Position numbers and translations under genes: made by a program. DNA of 64,000 nt from NCBI RefSeq assembly GCF_028737255.1, contig NZ_JAQZAN010000018.1, forward strand, positions 1 through 64,000, in the 5' to 3' direction. The notes under the pieces are model-generated. The model made no database searches. It had not been told where the DNA came from and worked only from the letters and a program-made list of their open reading frames with translations. This document shows, one piece after another, positions 22,855 to 34,207 of the stretch. Every line of letters begins with the position of its first letter. Position 1 is the stretch's first letter. Origin of the DNA: Actinomycetospora straminea. Lineage in GTDB: Bacteria > Actinomycetota > Actinomycetes > Mycobacteriales > Pseudonocardiaceae.

Positions 22855-24059
22855 TGCGCACCGTCGACGACCTCGTCGGCGAGGGGGTGCAGGACCGCTA
22901 CGTGCTGCTGCGCGTGGACCTCAACGTGCCCCTCGACGGCTGGAACATCACCGACGACGGGCGCATCCAGGCCGCGCTGCCGACGGTCCGCAAGCTCCTC
23001 GGGGCCGGCGCGAAGCTGGTCGTGACGGCGCACCTGGGCCGTCCGAAGGGCGGCGAGCCCCCGGGTCGCGATCGCCTGATGAGCCTGTCGCCGGTGGTGG
23101 CACGCCTCGGCCAGCTGCTCGACCAGCGCGTGCACCTGGCCGAGGACGTCGTCGGGCCCGCGGCGCAGCAGAAGGCCGCGGACCTGGAGGCGGGCGAGGC
23201 CCTCGTCCTGGCCAACGTGCGCTGCGACCCTCGCGAGACGGGCGACGCCGCGGAGCGCGAGGAGCTGGCGACGGCGCTCGCCGAGCTCGTGCCGGGCGGC
23301 GCGTTCGTCTCCGACGGCTTCGGCGTGGTGCACCGCGAGCAGGCCTCGGTCGTCGAGGTGGCGCGCAAGCTCCCGGCCTACGCCGGCGACCTCGTCGCCC
23401 GCGAGACCGAGGTGCTGCGCCGGCTCGTCGGCGACCCGGAGCGGCCCTACGTCGTGATCCTCGGCGGCTCGAAGGTCTCCGACAAGCTCGGGGTGCTCTC
23501 GAACCTGCTGCCGAAGGTCGACAAGCTGCTGGTCGGCGGGGCGATGTGCTTCACCTTCCTCGCCGCGCAGGGCCACGACGTGGGCGGCTCGAAGCTCGAG
23601 TCCGACCAGGTCGACACCTGCAAGGAGCTGCTGGCGACGTACGCCGACACCCTGGTGCTGCCCACCGACGTGGTCGTCGCGTCCGAGTTCTCGGCGGACG
23701 CGCAGACCCGCACGGTGTCGGTGTCGGAGATGCCCGAGGGCTGGCTGGGCCTCGACGTCGGCCCGGAGACGGTGTCGGCGTTCGGGGCGGCGCTGGCCGA
23801 CGCGGCGACGGTCTTCTGGAACGGGCCGATGGGCGTGTTCGAGATGGAGCCGTTCGCGGCGGGCACCACGGGCGTCGCGGAGGCGGTGGCGTCGACCAGC
23901 GCGTTCAGCGTCATCGGCGGCGGCGACTCGGCCTCGGCGATCCGGGCCGCGGGCCTGGACGAGGGCCGCTTCGGCCACATCTCCACCGGCGGCGGGGCCT
24001 CGCTCGAGTTCCTCGAGGGGCACGTCCTGCCGGGCATCGCGGTGCTGGAGGAGTCCTGA
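22854..24059 (+). CDS. pgk: Phosphoglycerate kinase
   Basis: Pgk makes ATP and 3-phosphoglycerate from 1,3-bisphosphoglycerate. The 401-residue protein has the substrate motif [20 protein letters not shown], the hinge region [16 protein letters not shown], and the nucleotide loop GPMGVFE followed by the glycine-rich GGGDSASA and STGGGASLE. The segment usually read as ENVRF is ANVRCDPRE here. The hinge-associated stretch [14 protein letters not shown] replaces the more common NDAFGTAHRAHAS, giving a Val-Val pair where most enzymes have Thr-Ala; this is typical of some actinobacteria. ATG overlaps the gap stop by one base. Confidence 0.96.
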
Positions 24060-24844
24060 TGGCGCGCAAGCCGCTGATCGCCGGCAACTGGAAGATGAAC
24101 CTCAACCACCTCGAGGCCATCGGGGTGACCCAGAAGCTCGCGTTCGCCCTGCCCGGCAAGTACTTCGACGTCGTCGACGTCGCGGTGCTCCCGCCGTTCA
24201 CCGACCTGCGCAGCGTGCAGACGCTGGTCGACGCCGACTCGATGCCGATCACCTACGGCGGCCAGGACCTCTCGCCCGAGGACTCCGGGGCGTTCACCGG
24301 GGACGTGTCGGGCGCGATGCTCGCGAAGCTCGGCTGCACGTGGGTCGTCGTGGGGCACTCGGAGCGCCGCACGATCCACGGCGAGGACGACGAGCTGGTC
24401 AACCGCAAGGTGGCGGCGGCCCTGCGCCACGGCCTCACGCCCATTCTGTGCCTGGGGGAGGGCGAGGAGGTCCGCGACGCCGGCGGGCACGTGCCGCACT
24501 GCACGGCGCAGCTCGACGGCGCGCTCAAGGGGTTGTCGGCCGACGAGGTCGCCAAGGTCGTCGTGGCCTACGAGCCGGTCTGGGCGATCGGCACCGGCAA
24601 GACCGCCGGGGTCGCCGACGCCCAGGAGGTCTGCCACGCGCTGCGCGAGCGCCTGCGCGAGGTGCACGGCGCGGGCGTCGCCGACCGCGTGCGGATCCTC
24701 TACGGCGGCTCGGTGAAGTCGAACAACGTCGCCGACCTCGTGAGGTCCGACGACGTGGACGGCGCGCTGGTCGGGGGCGCGAGCCTCGACCCCGAGGGCT
24801 TCGCCGAGCTCTGCGCCCTCGCTGCGGGTGGCCCCCTGCCCTGA
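24059..24844 (+). CDS. tpiA: Triosephosphate isomerase
   Basis: TpiA interconverts dihydroxyacetone phosphate and glyceraldehyde 3-phosphate. The 261-residue TIM barrel carries Lys in GNWKMN, the catalytic His in VVGHSERR, and the catalytic Glu in [12 protein letters not shown], which is also the flexible loop. The phosphate-binding end is [10 protein letters not shown] then GGASLD. ATG overlaps the pgk stop by one base. No ppc gene lies between it and secG, in contrast to Corynebacterium. Confidence 0.97.
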   Translation: MARKPLIAGNWKMNLNHLEAIGVTQKLAFALPGKYFDVVDVAVLPPFTDLRSVQTLVDADSMPITYGGQDLSPEDSGAFTGDVSGAMLAKLGCTWVVVGHSERRTIHGEDDELVNRKVAAALRHGLTPILCLGEGEEVRDAGGHVPHCTAQLDGALKGLSADEVAKVVVAYEPVWAIGTGKTAGVADAQEVCHALRERLREVHGAGVADRVRILYGGSVKSNNVADLVRSDDVDGALVGGASLDPEGFAELCALAAGGPLP

Positions 24845-25000
24845 GCCCGGGTGCACGGTGCCCCGTTCGGCCGACGGGTCCTGACAGGACCGTGACCGGG
24901 GCGGGGTATCGTGCACCACCAGCGCCGATCCCGCACGTCGGGACGGCCAGAGCCCCGCCCGGCCGGGTGGGGTCGGCTCCCGGAGGTCACGGACACCGAC

Positions 25001-25237
25001 ATGCGACTGTTCCTCGACATCCTGCTCATCGCGTCCAGCGTGCTGCTGGTGCTGCTGGTGCTCCTGCACCGCGGGCGGGGCGGCGGGCTGTCGTCGCTGT
25101 TCGGCGGCGGGGTGCAGTCGAGCCTCGCCGGGTCGAGCGTCGTCGAGAAGAACCTCGACCGCCTCACCCTGTTCGTCGGGGCCATCTGGCTGATCTCGAT
25201 CGTCGGCACGGGGCTGCTCGTCAAGATCGAAGGTTGA
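25001..25237 (+). CDS. secG: Preprotein translocase subunit SecG
   Basis: SecG is the small membrane subunit of the SecYEG channel. The 78-residue protein has two hydrophobic helices (about residues 2-20 and 51-72) joined by the glycine-rich loop GRGGGLSSLFGGG, the family signature. ATG 25001 fits this topology and has a GGAGG about 15 bases upstream. The 156-bp gap before it holds a 6-bp hairpin (24877-24891, GGTCCT/AGGACC) that may terminate the glycolytic operon, and a TATCGT that could be a -10 box. Confidence 0.93.
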   Translation: MRLFLDILLIASSVLLVLLVLLHRGRGGGLSSLFGGGVQSSLAGSSVVEKNLDRLTLFVGAIWLISIVGTGLLVKIEG

Positions 25238-25293
25238 CGGGTGGCCCGGGTGCCGAGCGCCCGGCCGCCCCTGGACGCGGAGGTACTCCGGCG

Positions 25294-25638
25294 ATGGCGA
25301 CTGGCAACGCGATCCGAGGCACCCGGGTGGGTTCGGGCCCCATGGGGGAGTCCGAGCGCGGGGAGAGCGCGGCGCGCACCGTGGTCTCGTTCTGGTGCTC
25401 CAACGGGCACGAGACGCGTCCGTCGTTCGCGATGGACGCCGAGGTCCCCACGAGCTGGGACTGCCCGCGCTGCGGCCTGCCCGCCAACACCGACGAGAAG
25501 AACCCGCCGCCGGCCAAGCGCACCGAGCCGTACAAGACGCACCTGGCCTACGTGAAGGAGCGTCGCTCGGACGCCGACGGCGAGGCCCTGCTCGACGAGG
25601 CGCTGGCCAAGCTGCGCGCCAAGCGCGGCGAGAGCTGA
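25294..25638 (+). CDS. rbpA: RbpA-like RNA polymerase-binding protein
   Basis: A 114-residue protein of the RbpA type next to secG. RbpA binds the housekeeping sigma factor and RNA polymerase. The N-terminal basic stretch IRGTRVGSGPMGE is the tail that enters the polymerase. The core has one visible zinc knuckle-like pair, CSNGHE and CPRCG, and the C-terminal helix TEPYKTHLAYVKERRSDADGE is the sigma-interacting element. RbpA paralogs with and without the cysteines are known in actinobacteria; this one keeps them. Assignment to the main RbpA rather than a paralog is uncertain. Confidence 0.75.
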   Translation: MATGNAIRGTRVGSGPMGESERGESAARTVVSFWCSNGHETRPSFAMDAEVPTSWDCPRCGLPANTDEKNPPPAKRTEPYKTHLAYVKERRSDADGEALLDEALAKLRAKRGES

Positions 25639-25659
25639 CCCGCCCGCCCGTGAGCTGAC

Positions 25660-26952
25660 ATGATCCGGGCCATGGCGGCCCCAGCTGACACCACAGACAC
25701 CCGCTTCTCGCTCCCGCAGTCCGCGCTGCCCACGGCGTGGTTCAACGTCGCGCCGCACCTGTCGTCGCCGTTGGACCCGCCGCTGCACCCGGCGACGCGG
25801 GAGCCCGTGGGCCCGGACGACCTCGCGCCGCTGTTCGCGCAGGAGCTCATCGGTCAGGAGATGGCGACCGACCCCTGGATCGACATCCCGGGCGAGGTCC
25901 TCGACGTCCTGCGGCTGTGGCGGCCGACGCCGCTGGTGCGCGCCCGGCGGCTCGAGACCGCGCTCGGCACGCCCGCGCGCATCTACTTCAAGGACGAGTC
26001 GGTGTCGCCCGCGGGCTCGCACAAGCCGAATTCGGCGGTGCCGCAGGCGTTCTACAACAAGCGTGAGGGCATCACCCGCCTGTCCACCGAGACCGGCGCC
26101 GGCCAGTGGGGCACGGCGCTGTCGTTCGCGTGCGCGCAGTACGACCTCGAGTGCGCGGTCTACATGGTGCGCAAGAGCTTCGAGCAGAAGCCCTACCGCA
26201 AGGTGATCATGGAGACGTGGGGCGGCACGGTCGTGCCGTCGCCGATCGACGACCCGTCGCACCCGGGCTCGCTGGGCGCGGCGATCTCCGACGCCGTCCG
26301 CGACGCCGTGGGCCGCGACGACACCCACTACGCGCTGGGCTCGGTGCTCAACCACGTGCTGCTGCACCAGACCGTCATCGGGCTCGAGGCCCAGCAGCAG
26401 CTGGCGAGCGCGGGGGAGACTCGTCCGGACGTCGTCATCGCCCCGTGCGGCGGCGGGTCGAACCTCGGCGGCGTCGCGCTGCCGTTCCTGCCCGACCCGT
26501 CGGTGCGCCTGCTCGCCGCCGAGCCGGCCTCGTGCCCGACGCTGACGCAGGGCCGCTACGAGTACGACTTCGGCGACACCGCCGGGTTCACGCCGCTGAT
26601 GAACATGTACACGCTGGGCCACGACTTCGTGCCGCCCGGCATCCACGCCGGCGGCCTGCGCTACCACGGCGACTCGCCGATCATCTCGAAGCTCGTGCAC
26701 GAGGGGCGGATGGAGGCGGTGGCCCACCGCCAGCGGGCCGTCTTCGAGGCGAACGTGCTGTTCGCGCGCGTCGAGGGCAAGGTGCCGGCGCCGGAGGCGG
26801 GCCACGGGATCGCGTCGGTGATCCAGGAGGCGAACGACGCGACGGCGAAGGGCGAGGAGCGGGTCATCCTGTTCAACTACTGCGGCCACGGCCTGCTCGA
26901 CCTCGCGGCCTACGAGGAGTACCTGGCGGGCGACCTGGTCGACGAGCCCTGA
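25660..26952 (+). CDS. TrpB2-type PLP enzyme (tryptophan synthase beta-like)
   Basis: A 430-residue fold-type II PLP enzyme of the TrpB2 branch. The PLP lysine is in [10 protein letters not shown] (about residue 122), [11 protein letters not shown] is the substrate loop, and the phosphate loop is CGGGSNLGG. TrpB2 proteins turn indole and serine into tryptophan or act on related substrates. No trpA lies nearby, so it may act with a distant TrpA or independently. The N-terminal extension (residues 1-80) is typical of TrpB2. Start is uncertain: ATG 25660 or ATG 25672, neither with a clear ribosome binding site. Confidence 0.88.
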   Translation: MIRAMAAPADTTDTRFSLPQSALPTAWFNVAPHLSSPLDPPLHPATREPVGPDDLAPLFAQELIGQEMATDPWIDIPGEVLDVLRLWRPTPLVRARRLETALGTPARIYFKDESVSPAGSHKPNSAVPQAFYNKREGITRLSTETGAGQWGTALSFACAQYDLECAVYMVRKSFEQKPYRKVIMETWGGTVVPSPIDDPSHPGSLGAAISDAVRDAVGRDDTHYALGSVLNHVLLHQTVIGLEAQQQLASAGETRPDVVIAPCGGGSNLGGVALPFLPDPSVRLLAAEPASCPTLTQGRYEYDFGDTAGFTPLMNMYTLGHDFVPPGIHAGGLRYHGDSPIISKLVHEGRMEAVAHRQRAVFEANVLFARVEGKVPAPEAGHGIASVIQEANDATAKGEERVILFNYCGHGLLDLAAYEEYLAGDLVDEP

Positions 26953-27012
26953 GGGTTCCGGGCACCGGGAGGGCCCTCGCGGCCCCGCTGCCGCCCGTGA
27001 TGGGCTGCCGGC

Positions 27013-28581
27013 ATGGTGACGGTGCGCGAGGCGTCCCTGGCCGTGCTGCGCGGCCACGGCATCACGACGATCTTCGGCAACCCGGGCTCGACCGAGCTGC
27101 CGATGTTCCGCGACTTCCCCGACGACTTCCGCTACGTGCTGGGGCTGCAGGAGTCCGTCGCGGTGGGCGCGGCCGACGGCTACGCGCAGGGCACGGGGCG
27201 CGCGGCGCTGGTGAACCTGCACTCCGCGGCGGGCGTGGGGCACGCGCTGGGCAACGTGTTCACCGCCTTCCGCAACCGCACGCCGCTCGTGCTGATCGCG
27301 GGGCAGCAGGCGCGCTCGCTCCTGGTCGGCGAGCCGTTCCTGTTCGCCGAGCGCCCGGCGGAGTTCCCCGAGCCCTACGTCAAGTACAGCCGGGAGCCGG
27401 CCCGGGCGGCGGACGTGCCGGCGACGCTGGCACGCGCGATCCACGTCGCCACGACGCCGCCGTGCGGGCCGGTGCTCGTGTCGGTCCCGGTCGACGACTG
27501 GGACCGGCCCGCCCCGACCGTGCCCCCGCACGCCGTCGTCGGGACGGTGGCGGGCGACCCGCAGGCACTGGCGGACCTCGCCGACGGGCTGGCCGCCGCC
27601 CGCGCGCCCGCGTTCGTCGTCGGCGGGGAGGTGGACCGCGACGGGGCGTTCGACGACGTCGTCGCCCTCGCCGAGCGCCACGCCGCGCGCGTGTACGTCG
27701 CGCCGATGTCCCCGCGGTGCGGCTTCCCCGAGCGTCACCGGCTCTTCGGCGGCTTCCTGCCCGCCGCGCACGACGGGATCCGCGCCGCGCTCGACGCCCA
27801 CGACCTCGTCGTCGTCCTGGGCTCGCCGGTCTTCCCGTTCCACACCGAGGGCGCGGTTCCCGGCGACACCGCGGTGCCCGACGCCACGACGCTGGTCCAG
27901 CTCACCGAGGACCCGGCGCACGCGGCGTGGACGCCCGTGGGCATGTCGATCGTCACGGGGGTGCGCCACGGGGTGCGCGCGCTGCTCGCGGGTCCGACGC
28001 CGCCGCAGCGCCCCCTGCCCGCGCCCGGCGCGTCGGCGGCCCGGGTCGCGGCCGACGGGGACGCCATCACCGAGGAGCTGCTGCTGCAGACCCTCGCCGA
28101 CCTGCGGCCCGCCGACTCGGTGGTCGTCGAGGAGGCGCCCGCGACCCGTGGCCCGATGCACGCCCACCTGCCCTTCGACCGCGCGGCGAGCTTCTACACG
28201 TGCGCGAGCGGCGGCCTGGGCCACGGGCTGCCCGCGGCGGTGGGGATGGCTCTGGCGCGCTCCGAGCGGGTGGTGGCCCTGGTCGGCGACGGGTCGGCGA
28301 TGTACGGGATCCAGGCGCTGTGGTCGGCCGCGCAGCTCGGGGTGGCGCTGACCGTCGTCGTCGTGCACAACGCCCGCTACCGCGCGCTCGACCAGTTCGC
28401 CGAGCACTTCGGCATCACCAAGCCCGTCGGCACCGCCCTGCCGGGCCTGGACTTCGTCGCCCTCGCCGCCGGCCAGGGCGTCGCGGGCGTGCGCGTCGAG
28501 CGTCCCGACGAGCTCGAGCCCGCCCTCGCCGAGGCGCTGCGCTCGCCGGGGCCGGTGGTGCTGGACGTGGTCGTGGCCTGA
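27013..28581 (+). CDS. mdlC: Benzoylformate decarboxylase-like ThDP enzyme
   Basis: A 522-residue thiamine diphosphate enzyme. The motifs point to benzoylformate decarboxylase: GNPGSTELP, LQESVAVGAADGYA with the cofactor Glu, LHSAAGVGHALGN with an active-site His equivalent, and VFPFHTEG with the other active-site His. The ThDP motif is GDGSAMYG...ALTVVVVHN. It would decarboxylate benzoylformate or another aryl-2-oxoacid to an aldehyde. No mandelate genes are nearby, so a complete mandelate pathway is not shown. It lies 60 bp after trpB2 on the same strand. Confidence 0.85.
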   Translation: MVTVREASLAVLRGHGITTIFGNPGSTELPMFRDFPDDFRYVLGLQESVAVGAADGYAQGTGRAALVNLHSAAGVGHALGNVFTAFRNRTPLVLIAGQQARSLLVGEPFLFAERPAEFPEPYVKYSREPARAADVPATLARAIHVATTPPCGPVLVSVPVDDWDRPAPTVPPHAVVGTVAGDPQALADLADGLAAARAPAFVVGGEVDRDGAFDDVVALAERHAARVYVAPMSPRCGFPERHRLFGGFLPAAHDGIRAALDAHDLVVVLGSPVFPFHTEGAVPGDTAVPDATTLVQLTEDPAHAAWTPVGMSIVTGVRHGVRALLAGPTPPQRPLPAPGASAARVAADGDAITEELLLQTLADLRPADSVVVEEAPATRGPMHAHLPFDRAASFYTCASGGLGHGLPAAVGMALARSERVVALVGDGSAMYGIQALWSAAQLGVALTVVVVHNARYRALDQFAEHFGITKPVGTALPGLDFVALAAGQGVAGVRVERPDELEPALAEALRSPGPVVLDVVVA

Positions 28582-28608
28582 CCGCGCCCGGCCGCGTGTT
28601 ACGAGCGT

Positions 28609-28646
28609 GGGTCGGCGCCCGCCGTGACGCCCCGCCGCGCCGACCC
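28609..28646. promoter_or_regulatory. 10-bp inverted repeat before urease genes
   Basis: GGGTCGGCGC (28609-28618) and GCGCCGACCC (28637-28646) are perfect inverted arms with an 18-bp spacer, so their centres are 28 bp apart. A possible -10 box TAGCCT (28653-28658) follows at once, and ureA starts at 28690. A GTTAC at 28598-28602 could be a partial nitrogen-regulator half-site, but the rest of that box is missing. Repressor or activator binding here is plausible. Confidence 0.45.
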
Positions 28647-28689
28647 GCTCACTAGCCTGCGGGCACGGCCTCGACACAGGGGAGATCGC

Positions 28690-28988
28690 GTGCTGCTGAC
28701 ACCGCACGAGCAGGAGAGGTTGCTGGTCCACGTGGCCGCCAACCTCGCCCGGGAGCGCCGGGGACGCGGCCTGCGCCTCAACCACCCCGAGGCGACCGCG
28801 CTGCTGACCTCCTGGATCCTCGAGGGCGCCCGCGACGGGCGGTCGGTGGCCGAGCTCATGGCCGACGGCCAGCACGTGCTCACCCGTGACGACGTCATGG
28901 AGGGCGTACCGGAGATGCTGCCGTCGGTGGCGGTCGAGGCGACCTTCCCCGACGGGACGAAGCTCGTCACGGTGCACGACCCGGTGAC

Positions 28989-28992
<4 letters not shown>
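28690..28992 (+). CDS. ureA: Urease gamma subunit
   Basis: UreA is the small structural subunit of urease, which hydrolyses urea to ammonia and carbamate. The 100-residue protein starts [27 protein letters not shown] and includes [20 protein letters not shown] and [10 protein letters not shown], the family signatures; the ending [16 protein letters not shown] is also typical. GTG 28690 gives exactly the usual length and has AGGGGAGA upstream. The stop overlaps the next start codon by four bases. Confidence 0.97.
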
Positions 28993-31058
<2,066 letters not shown>

Positions 31059-31062
31059 GCGC

Positions 31063-31731
31063 GTGCACCCCGCGCTGCTCCTGCTGGCCGACTCACGCCT
31101 GCCCACGGGTGGGCACGCCCACTCCGCCGGGCTCGAGGCGTGCGTGTCCCGCGGTCTCGTCCGTGGTCCGGACGGGGTCGCGGCACTGCTCGCCGCGCGT
31201 GTGCCGACGACCGGCCTCGTCATCGCGGCCGCCGCCGCAGCGGCGTGCCGCGCCCGCACGACGGTGTGGGAACCCTGGGACGCGGCGGTGTCGGCGCGCA
31301 CCCCGGTCGCCGCGCTCCGCGACGTCTCGCGGGCCCAGGGGCGGGCCCTGCTGCGCACGGCCCGCGCGACCTGGCCGTCGCCGGCCTACGACCCGCTCGG
31401 CGCCCGCCCGCACCAGGCGCTCGCGCTGGGGGTCGTCGTCGCGGCCGCGGGCGGCGCCCCCGCCGACGCGGCGGCGCTCGCCGTCCACCACCTGGTCGGA
31501 CAGATCTGCTCGGGCGCCGTGCGGCTGCTCGGCCTCGACCCGCTCACGCTGGCGGGGGTGCACGCCGGGGCGCTGGCCGAGGGCGCCGCCACCGTCACCG
31601 AGGCGGTCTTCGCGGGCGTCGCCGCGGCCGGCGCCGACGATCCCTCGCTCCTGCCCGCCGCGACCACCCCGCTGTCCGAGGTGCTCGCCGCCCGCCACGC
31701 CCAGGCCGACGGAGCCCTCTTTGCGTCCTGA
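31063..31731 (+). CDS. ureF: Urease accessory protein UreF
   Basis: UreF helps load nickel into urease as part of the UreD-UreF-UreG complex. The 222-residue protein begins HPALLLLADSRLPTGGHAHSAGLEA, the all-helical family signature, and has RPHQALALGVV in the middle. GTG 31063 follows the ureBC stop by five bases. The C terminus is short and overlaps the start of ureD. The sequence is more diverged than UreA or UreC, as is common for accessory proteins. Confidence 0.85.
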   Translation: MHPALLLLADSRLPTGGHAHSAGLEACVSRGLVRGPDGVAALLAARVPTTGLVIAAAAAAACRARTTVWEPWDAAVSARTPVAALRDVSRAQGRALLRTARATWPSPAYDPLGARPHQALALGVVVAAAGGAPADAAALAVHHLVGQICSGAVRLLGLDPLTLAGVHAGALAEGAATVTEAVFAGVAAAGADDPSLLPAATTPLSEVLAARHAQADGALFAS

Positions 31732-32482
31732 CACCGCGGCGCTCCCCGCGGGCGGCGTCGAGGCCCGGGTCGAGGCGCATGCCCGGCTGTCGCGCCACGA
31801 CGGGCGGCTGACCTGGGCGTCGAGCCCGCCGCTGGTCCTGCGCCGCACCGGACCCCGGCGCGTGCACCTCGTCCAGGTCGGCGGCGGACCGCTCGGCGGC
31901 GACCGTCTCCGGCTCGACGTCGACCTCGGGCCGGGCGAGTCCCTGGTCCTGCGCACGGCGGCCGCGACGATCGTGCAGCCCGGCCGCGACGGCGGCACCG
32001 CCCGGTTCGCCGTGCACGCCCGTCTCGGGCCCGGCGCGGTGCTGGACTGGCGCCCCGCACCCACCGTGGTGACCGACGGCGCCGACTGGTGGGCGAGCCT
32101 CGACCTCCACCTCGCGGACGGGGCGGCGGCGACGGTCACCGAGCAGCTCGTGCTGGGGCGCGCCGGGCAGCGCGGGGGACGTGCCCGCAGCGACCTCGCG
32201 GCCACCGTCGCCGGCCGCCCCTTGCTCGTGTCCTCCACCCGCCTCGACGGCGCGGACCCCGTGCTCAGCGGGCCGGGCGGCAGCGGTGGGGCGCGGTCGG
32301 TGGGCACCGTGCTCGTCTGCGGCTCCCGTGCCGGCGAGGCCGGCGGCGAGGAGGACGACCTGCGGTGGGCCCGGACCGTCCTGGACGGCCCCGGGACCCT
32401 CACCACCGCCGTCGGCGCGACGACGGCGGTGACGCGCCTGCTCGCCGCTCAGTGCCCGGGCGGGGCGGCCGGCAGCACGTGA
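31721..32482 (+). CDS. ureD: Urease accessory protein UreD (UreH)
   Basis: UreD binds apo-urease and recruits UreF and UreG for nickel insertion. The 253-residue protein has the beta-rich pattern of the family: RLTWASSPPLVLRRTG, HLVQVGGGPLGGDRLRLDVDLGPGES, the motif RTAAATIVQPGRDGG, and DWRPAPTVVTDGADW. No ATG or GTG is available at the start; TTG 31721 is used, with a GGAG six bases upstream, and it overlaps the ureF stop by 11 bases. The 3' end overlaps the end of the reversed permease gene by 34 bases, so the two genes converge into each other. Confidence 0.85.
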   Translation: MRPDTAALPAGGVEARVEAHARLSRHDGRLTWASSPPLVLRRTGPRRVHLVQVGGGPLGGDRLRLDVDLGPGESLVLRTAAATIVQPGRDGGTARFAVHARLGPGAVLDWRPAPTVVTDGADWWASLDLHLADGAAATVTEQLVLGRAGQRGGRARSDLAATVAGRPLLVSSTRLDGADPVLSGPGGSGGARSVGTVLVCGSRAGEAGGEEDDLRWARTVLDGPGTLTTAVGATTAVTRLLAAQCPGGAAGST

Positions 32483-34107
32483 CGGCCCTCGCGGTCGGTG
32501 GACAGGCACAACGAGCAGACGTGACCGGTCCCGGTGCCCGAGGCCGTCATGTCGGGCCGTTCGAGCTCCTGGCCGCAGACCTGGCAGGGCAGCGACTCGC
32601 CCGACGGGTTGCCGTGCTCGTCGAACATCGGGGCGTCGATGCCGTCGTCGACCCGCCGCAGGTAGTACCGGCCCCGCGTCGCGAGCGCGAGGATCGGCGG
32701 CAGGACGAACGCCAGCCCGATCGCGACCAGCGGCGAGTACGACGCGAGCGTCTCACCGAGCAGACCGAAGAACGCGAGGATCGAGACGCCGGCGGCGACG
32801 AGCATCGAGCCGAAGCCGACCGGGTTGACCGCGTAGAGCATGCCGCGCCGGAACTCCGGGACCTTCGGCGAGATGCCCAGCAGGTACTTGTTGATCGCGA
32901 TGTCGGAGGCGACGACGACCACCCACGCCATGCCGCAGTTGGCGTAGAAGCCGAGGATCGTGTTGAGGAAGTCGAACATGTTCGCCTCCATCAGCACCAG
33001 CGCGATCAGCAGGTTGACGCCGAGGAAGACCAGCCGTCCCGGGTAGTGCTTGGTCACCCGCGTGTAGGAGTTGGTCCACGCCAGCGACCCGGAGTAGGCG
33101 TTGGTCACGTTGATCTTGATCTGGCTGATCACCACGAGGACCACGGCCAGCGTGAGCGCGAGCCACGCCGGCACGATGTTGGTGTAGATCTCCAGGAACT
33201 GGCGCACCGGCTCGTTGGCGAACGCCGAGGCGCCCGCGACGTTGGCCAGCAGGTACACCGCGAGGAAGAGCCCGATCGCCTGCTTGGCGGCACCGAAGAT
33301 GACCCAGCCCGGCCCCGCGAGGATCGTCGCGGCCCACCAGCGGCGGGAGTTCTCCGGGGTCTTCGGCGGCATGAAGCGCAGGTAGTCGATCTGCTCGGCG
33401 ATCTGGGCGATGAGGGAGAGGCAGACGCCCGCGGCGAGCATGACCGAGCCGAGGCTCGGCGTGCCCTGGCCCTCCTCGCCCTGGTAGGCGAAGAACGCGT
33501 CGACCGACTCGGGGTGGCTGACGAGCAGGTACACGAACGGCAGCACCATGAGGACCAGCCACAGCGGCGTCGTCCACAGCTGGAGCTTCGAGAGCAGGCT
33601 CATCCCGTACACGACGAGCGGGAAGATGATGATCGTCGAGACGGCGTAGCCGAGCCAGAGCGGCATGCCCAGCCCCAGCTCGAGGCCCTGCGCCATGATC
33701 GAGCCCTCGAGGGCGAAGAAGATGAAGGTGAACGTCGCGTAGATGATGTTCGTGACGACCGACCCGTAGTAGCCGAAGCCGCTGCCGCGGGTGATGAGGT
33801 CGAGGTCCAGGTTGTAGCGCGCCGCGTAATAGGCCAGCGGGAACCCCGACAGGAAGATCACGACGGCGAACACCGCGATGCCCCAGAGGGCGTTGACGGT
33901 GCCGTAGGAGATCCCGATGTTGGCGCCGATCGCGAAGTCGGCGAGGTAGGCGATCCCGCCGAGCGCCGAGGTGGCCACGACCCCCGTCGACCACCGTCGG
34001 TACCTGCGCGGCGCGAACCGCAGGGTGTAGTCCTCGAGGGTCTCGCGGGCCGCACCCGCGGCCGGCGGCGAGGCGCTCTGTTCCTGGCGCGTGGCGTCCT
34101 GGGTCAC
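32449..34107 (-). CDS. NCS1-family permease with C-terminal zinc-ribbon tail
   Basis: A 552-residue membrane transporter with about 12 helices. The nucleobase-cation-symport-1 pattern is clear: a cytosolic start ETLEDYTLRFAPRRYRRW, ALGGIAYLADFAIGANIG, GSGFGYYGS and INVTNAYSGSLAW. Members carry cytosine, purines, allantoin or hydantoin. After the last helix is a cytosolic tail with two CxxC pairs (CQVC and CSLC), a rubredoxin-like zinc knuckle that is unusual for NCS1 carriers. The substrate may be a urea precursor because of its urease neighbours. GTG 34107 is used; ATG 34158 would add 17 residues of doubtful sequence. Confidence 0.87.
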   Translation of the reverse strand: MTQDATRQEQSASPPAAGAARETLEDYTLRFAPRRYRRWSTGVVATSALGGIAYLADFAIGANIGISYGTVNALWGIAVFAVVIFLSGFPLAYYAARYNLDLDLITRGSGFGYYGSVVTNIIYATFTFIFFALEGSIMAQGLELGLGMPLWLGYAVSTIIIFPLVVYGMSLLSKLQLWTTPLWLVLMVLPFVYLLVSHPESVDAFFAYQGEEGQGTPSLGSVMLAAGVCLSLIAQIAEQIDYLRFMPPKTPENSRRWWAATILAGPGWVIFGAAKQAIGLFLAVYLLANVAGASAFANEPVRQFLEIYTNIVPAWLALTLAVVLVVISQIKINVTNAYSGSLAWTNSYTRVTKHYPGRLVFLGVNLLIALVLMEANMFDFLNTILGFYANCGMAWVVVVASDIAINKYLLGISPKVPEFRRGMLYAVNPVGFGSMLVAAGVSILAFFGLLGETLASYSPLVAIGLAFVLPPILALATRGRYYLRRVDDGIDAPMFDEHGNPSGESLPCQVCGQELERPDMTASGTGTGHVCSLCLSTDREGRHVLPAAPPGH

Positions 34108-34114
34108 GGTCCGA

Positions 34115-34139
34115 GCGTGAAATCCGCATGTGTTCACGC
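34115..34139. promoter_or_regulatory. Inverted repeat between permease and ureG
   Basis: GCGTGAA (34115-34121) and TTCACGC (34133-34139) are perfect 7-bp arms with an 11-bp spacer, placed in the 100-bp gap between the divergent permease and ureG starts. It is a candidate operator for a shared regulator. No clear -10 or -35 boxes can be chosen. Confidence 0.4.
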
Positions 34140-34207
34140 GGCAACGGCCGCTCGACACTCGTGTTTCGGGTCGGGACAGCGGGCCTCGGGTGCCGGATGA
34201 TCCCGGT

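Noticed and set aside
28597-28613. GlnR box upstream of urease
   Set aside because: GTTAC then GGGTC after six bases matches only the first half of the GTnAC-n6-GnAAC pattern.
24700-28977. Very long antisense open frame (over 1400 codons) opposite tpiA to ureA
   Set aside because: It lies opposite genes with clear homology and crosses several of them. In sequence this GC-rich, stop codons are rare in the third-position-biased antisense frame, so such frames are expected. Its translation is low-complexity (Arg, Val, His, Gly) with no domain.
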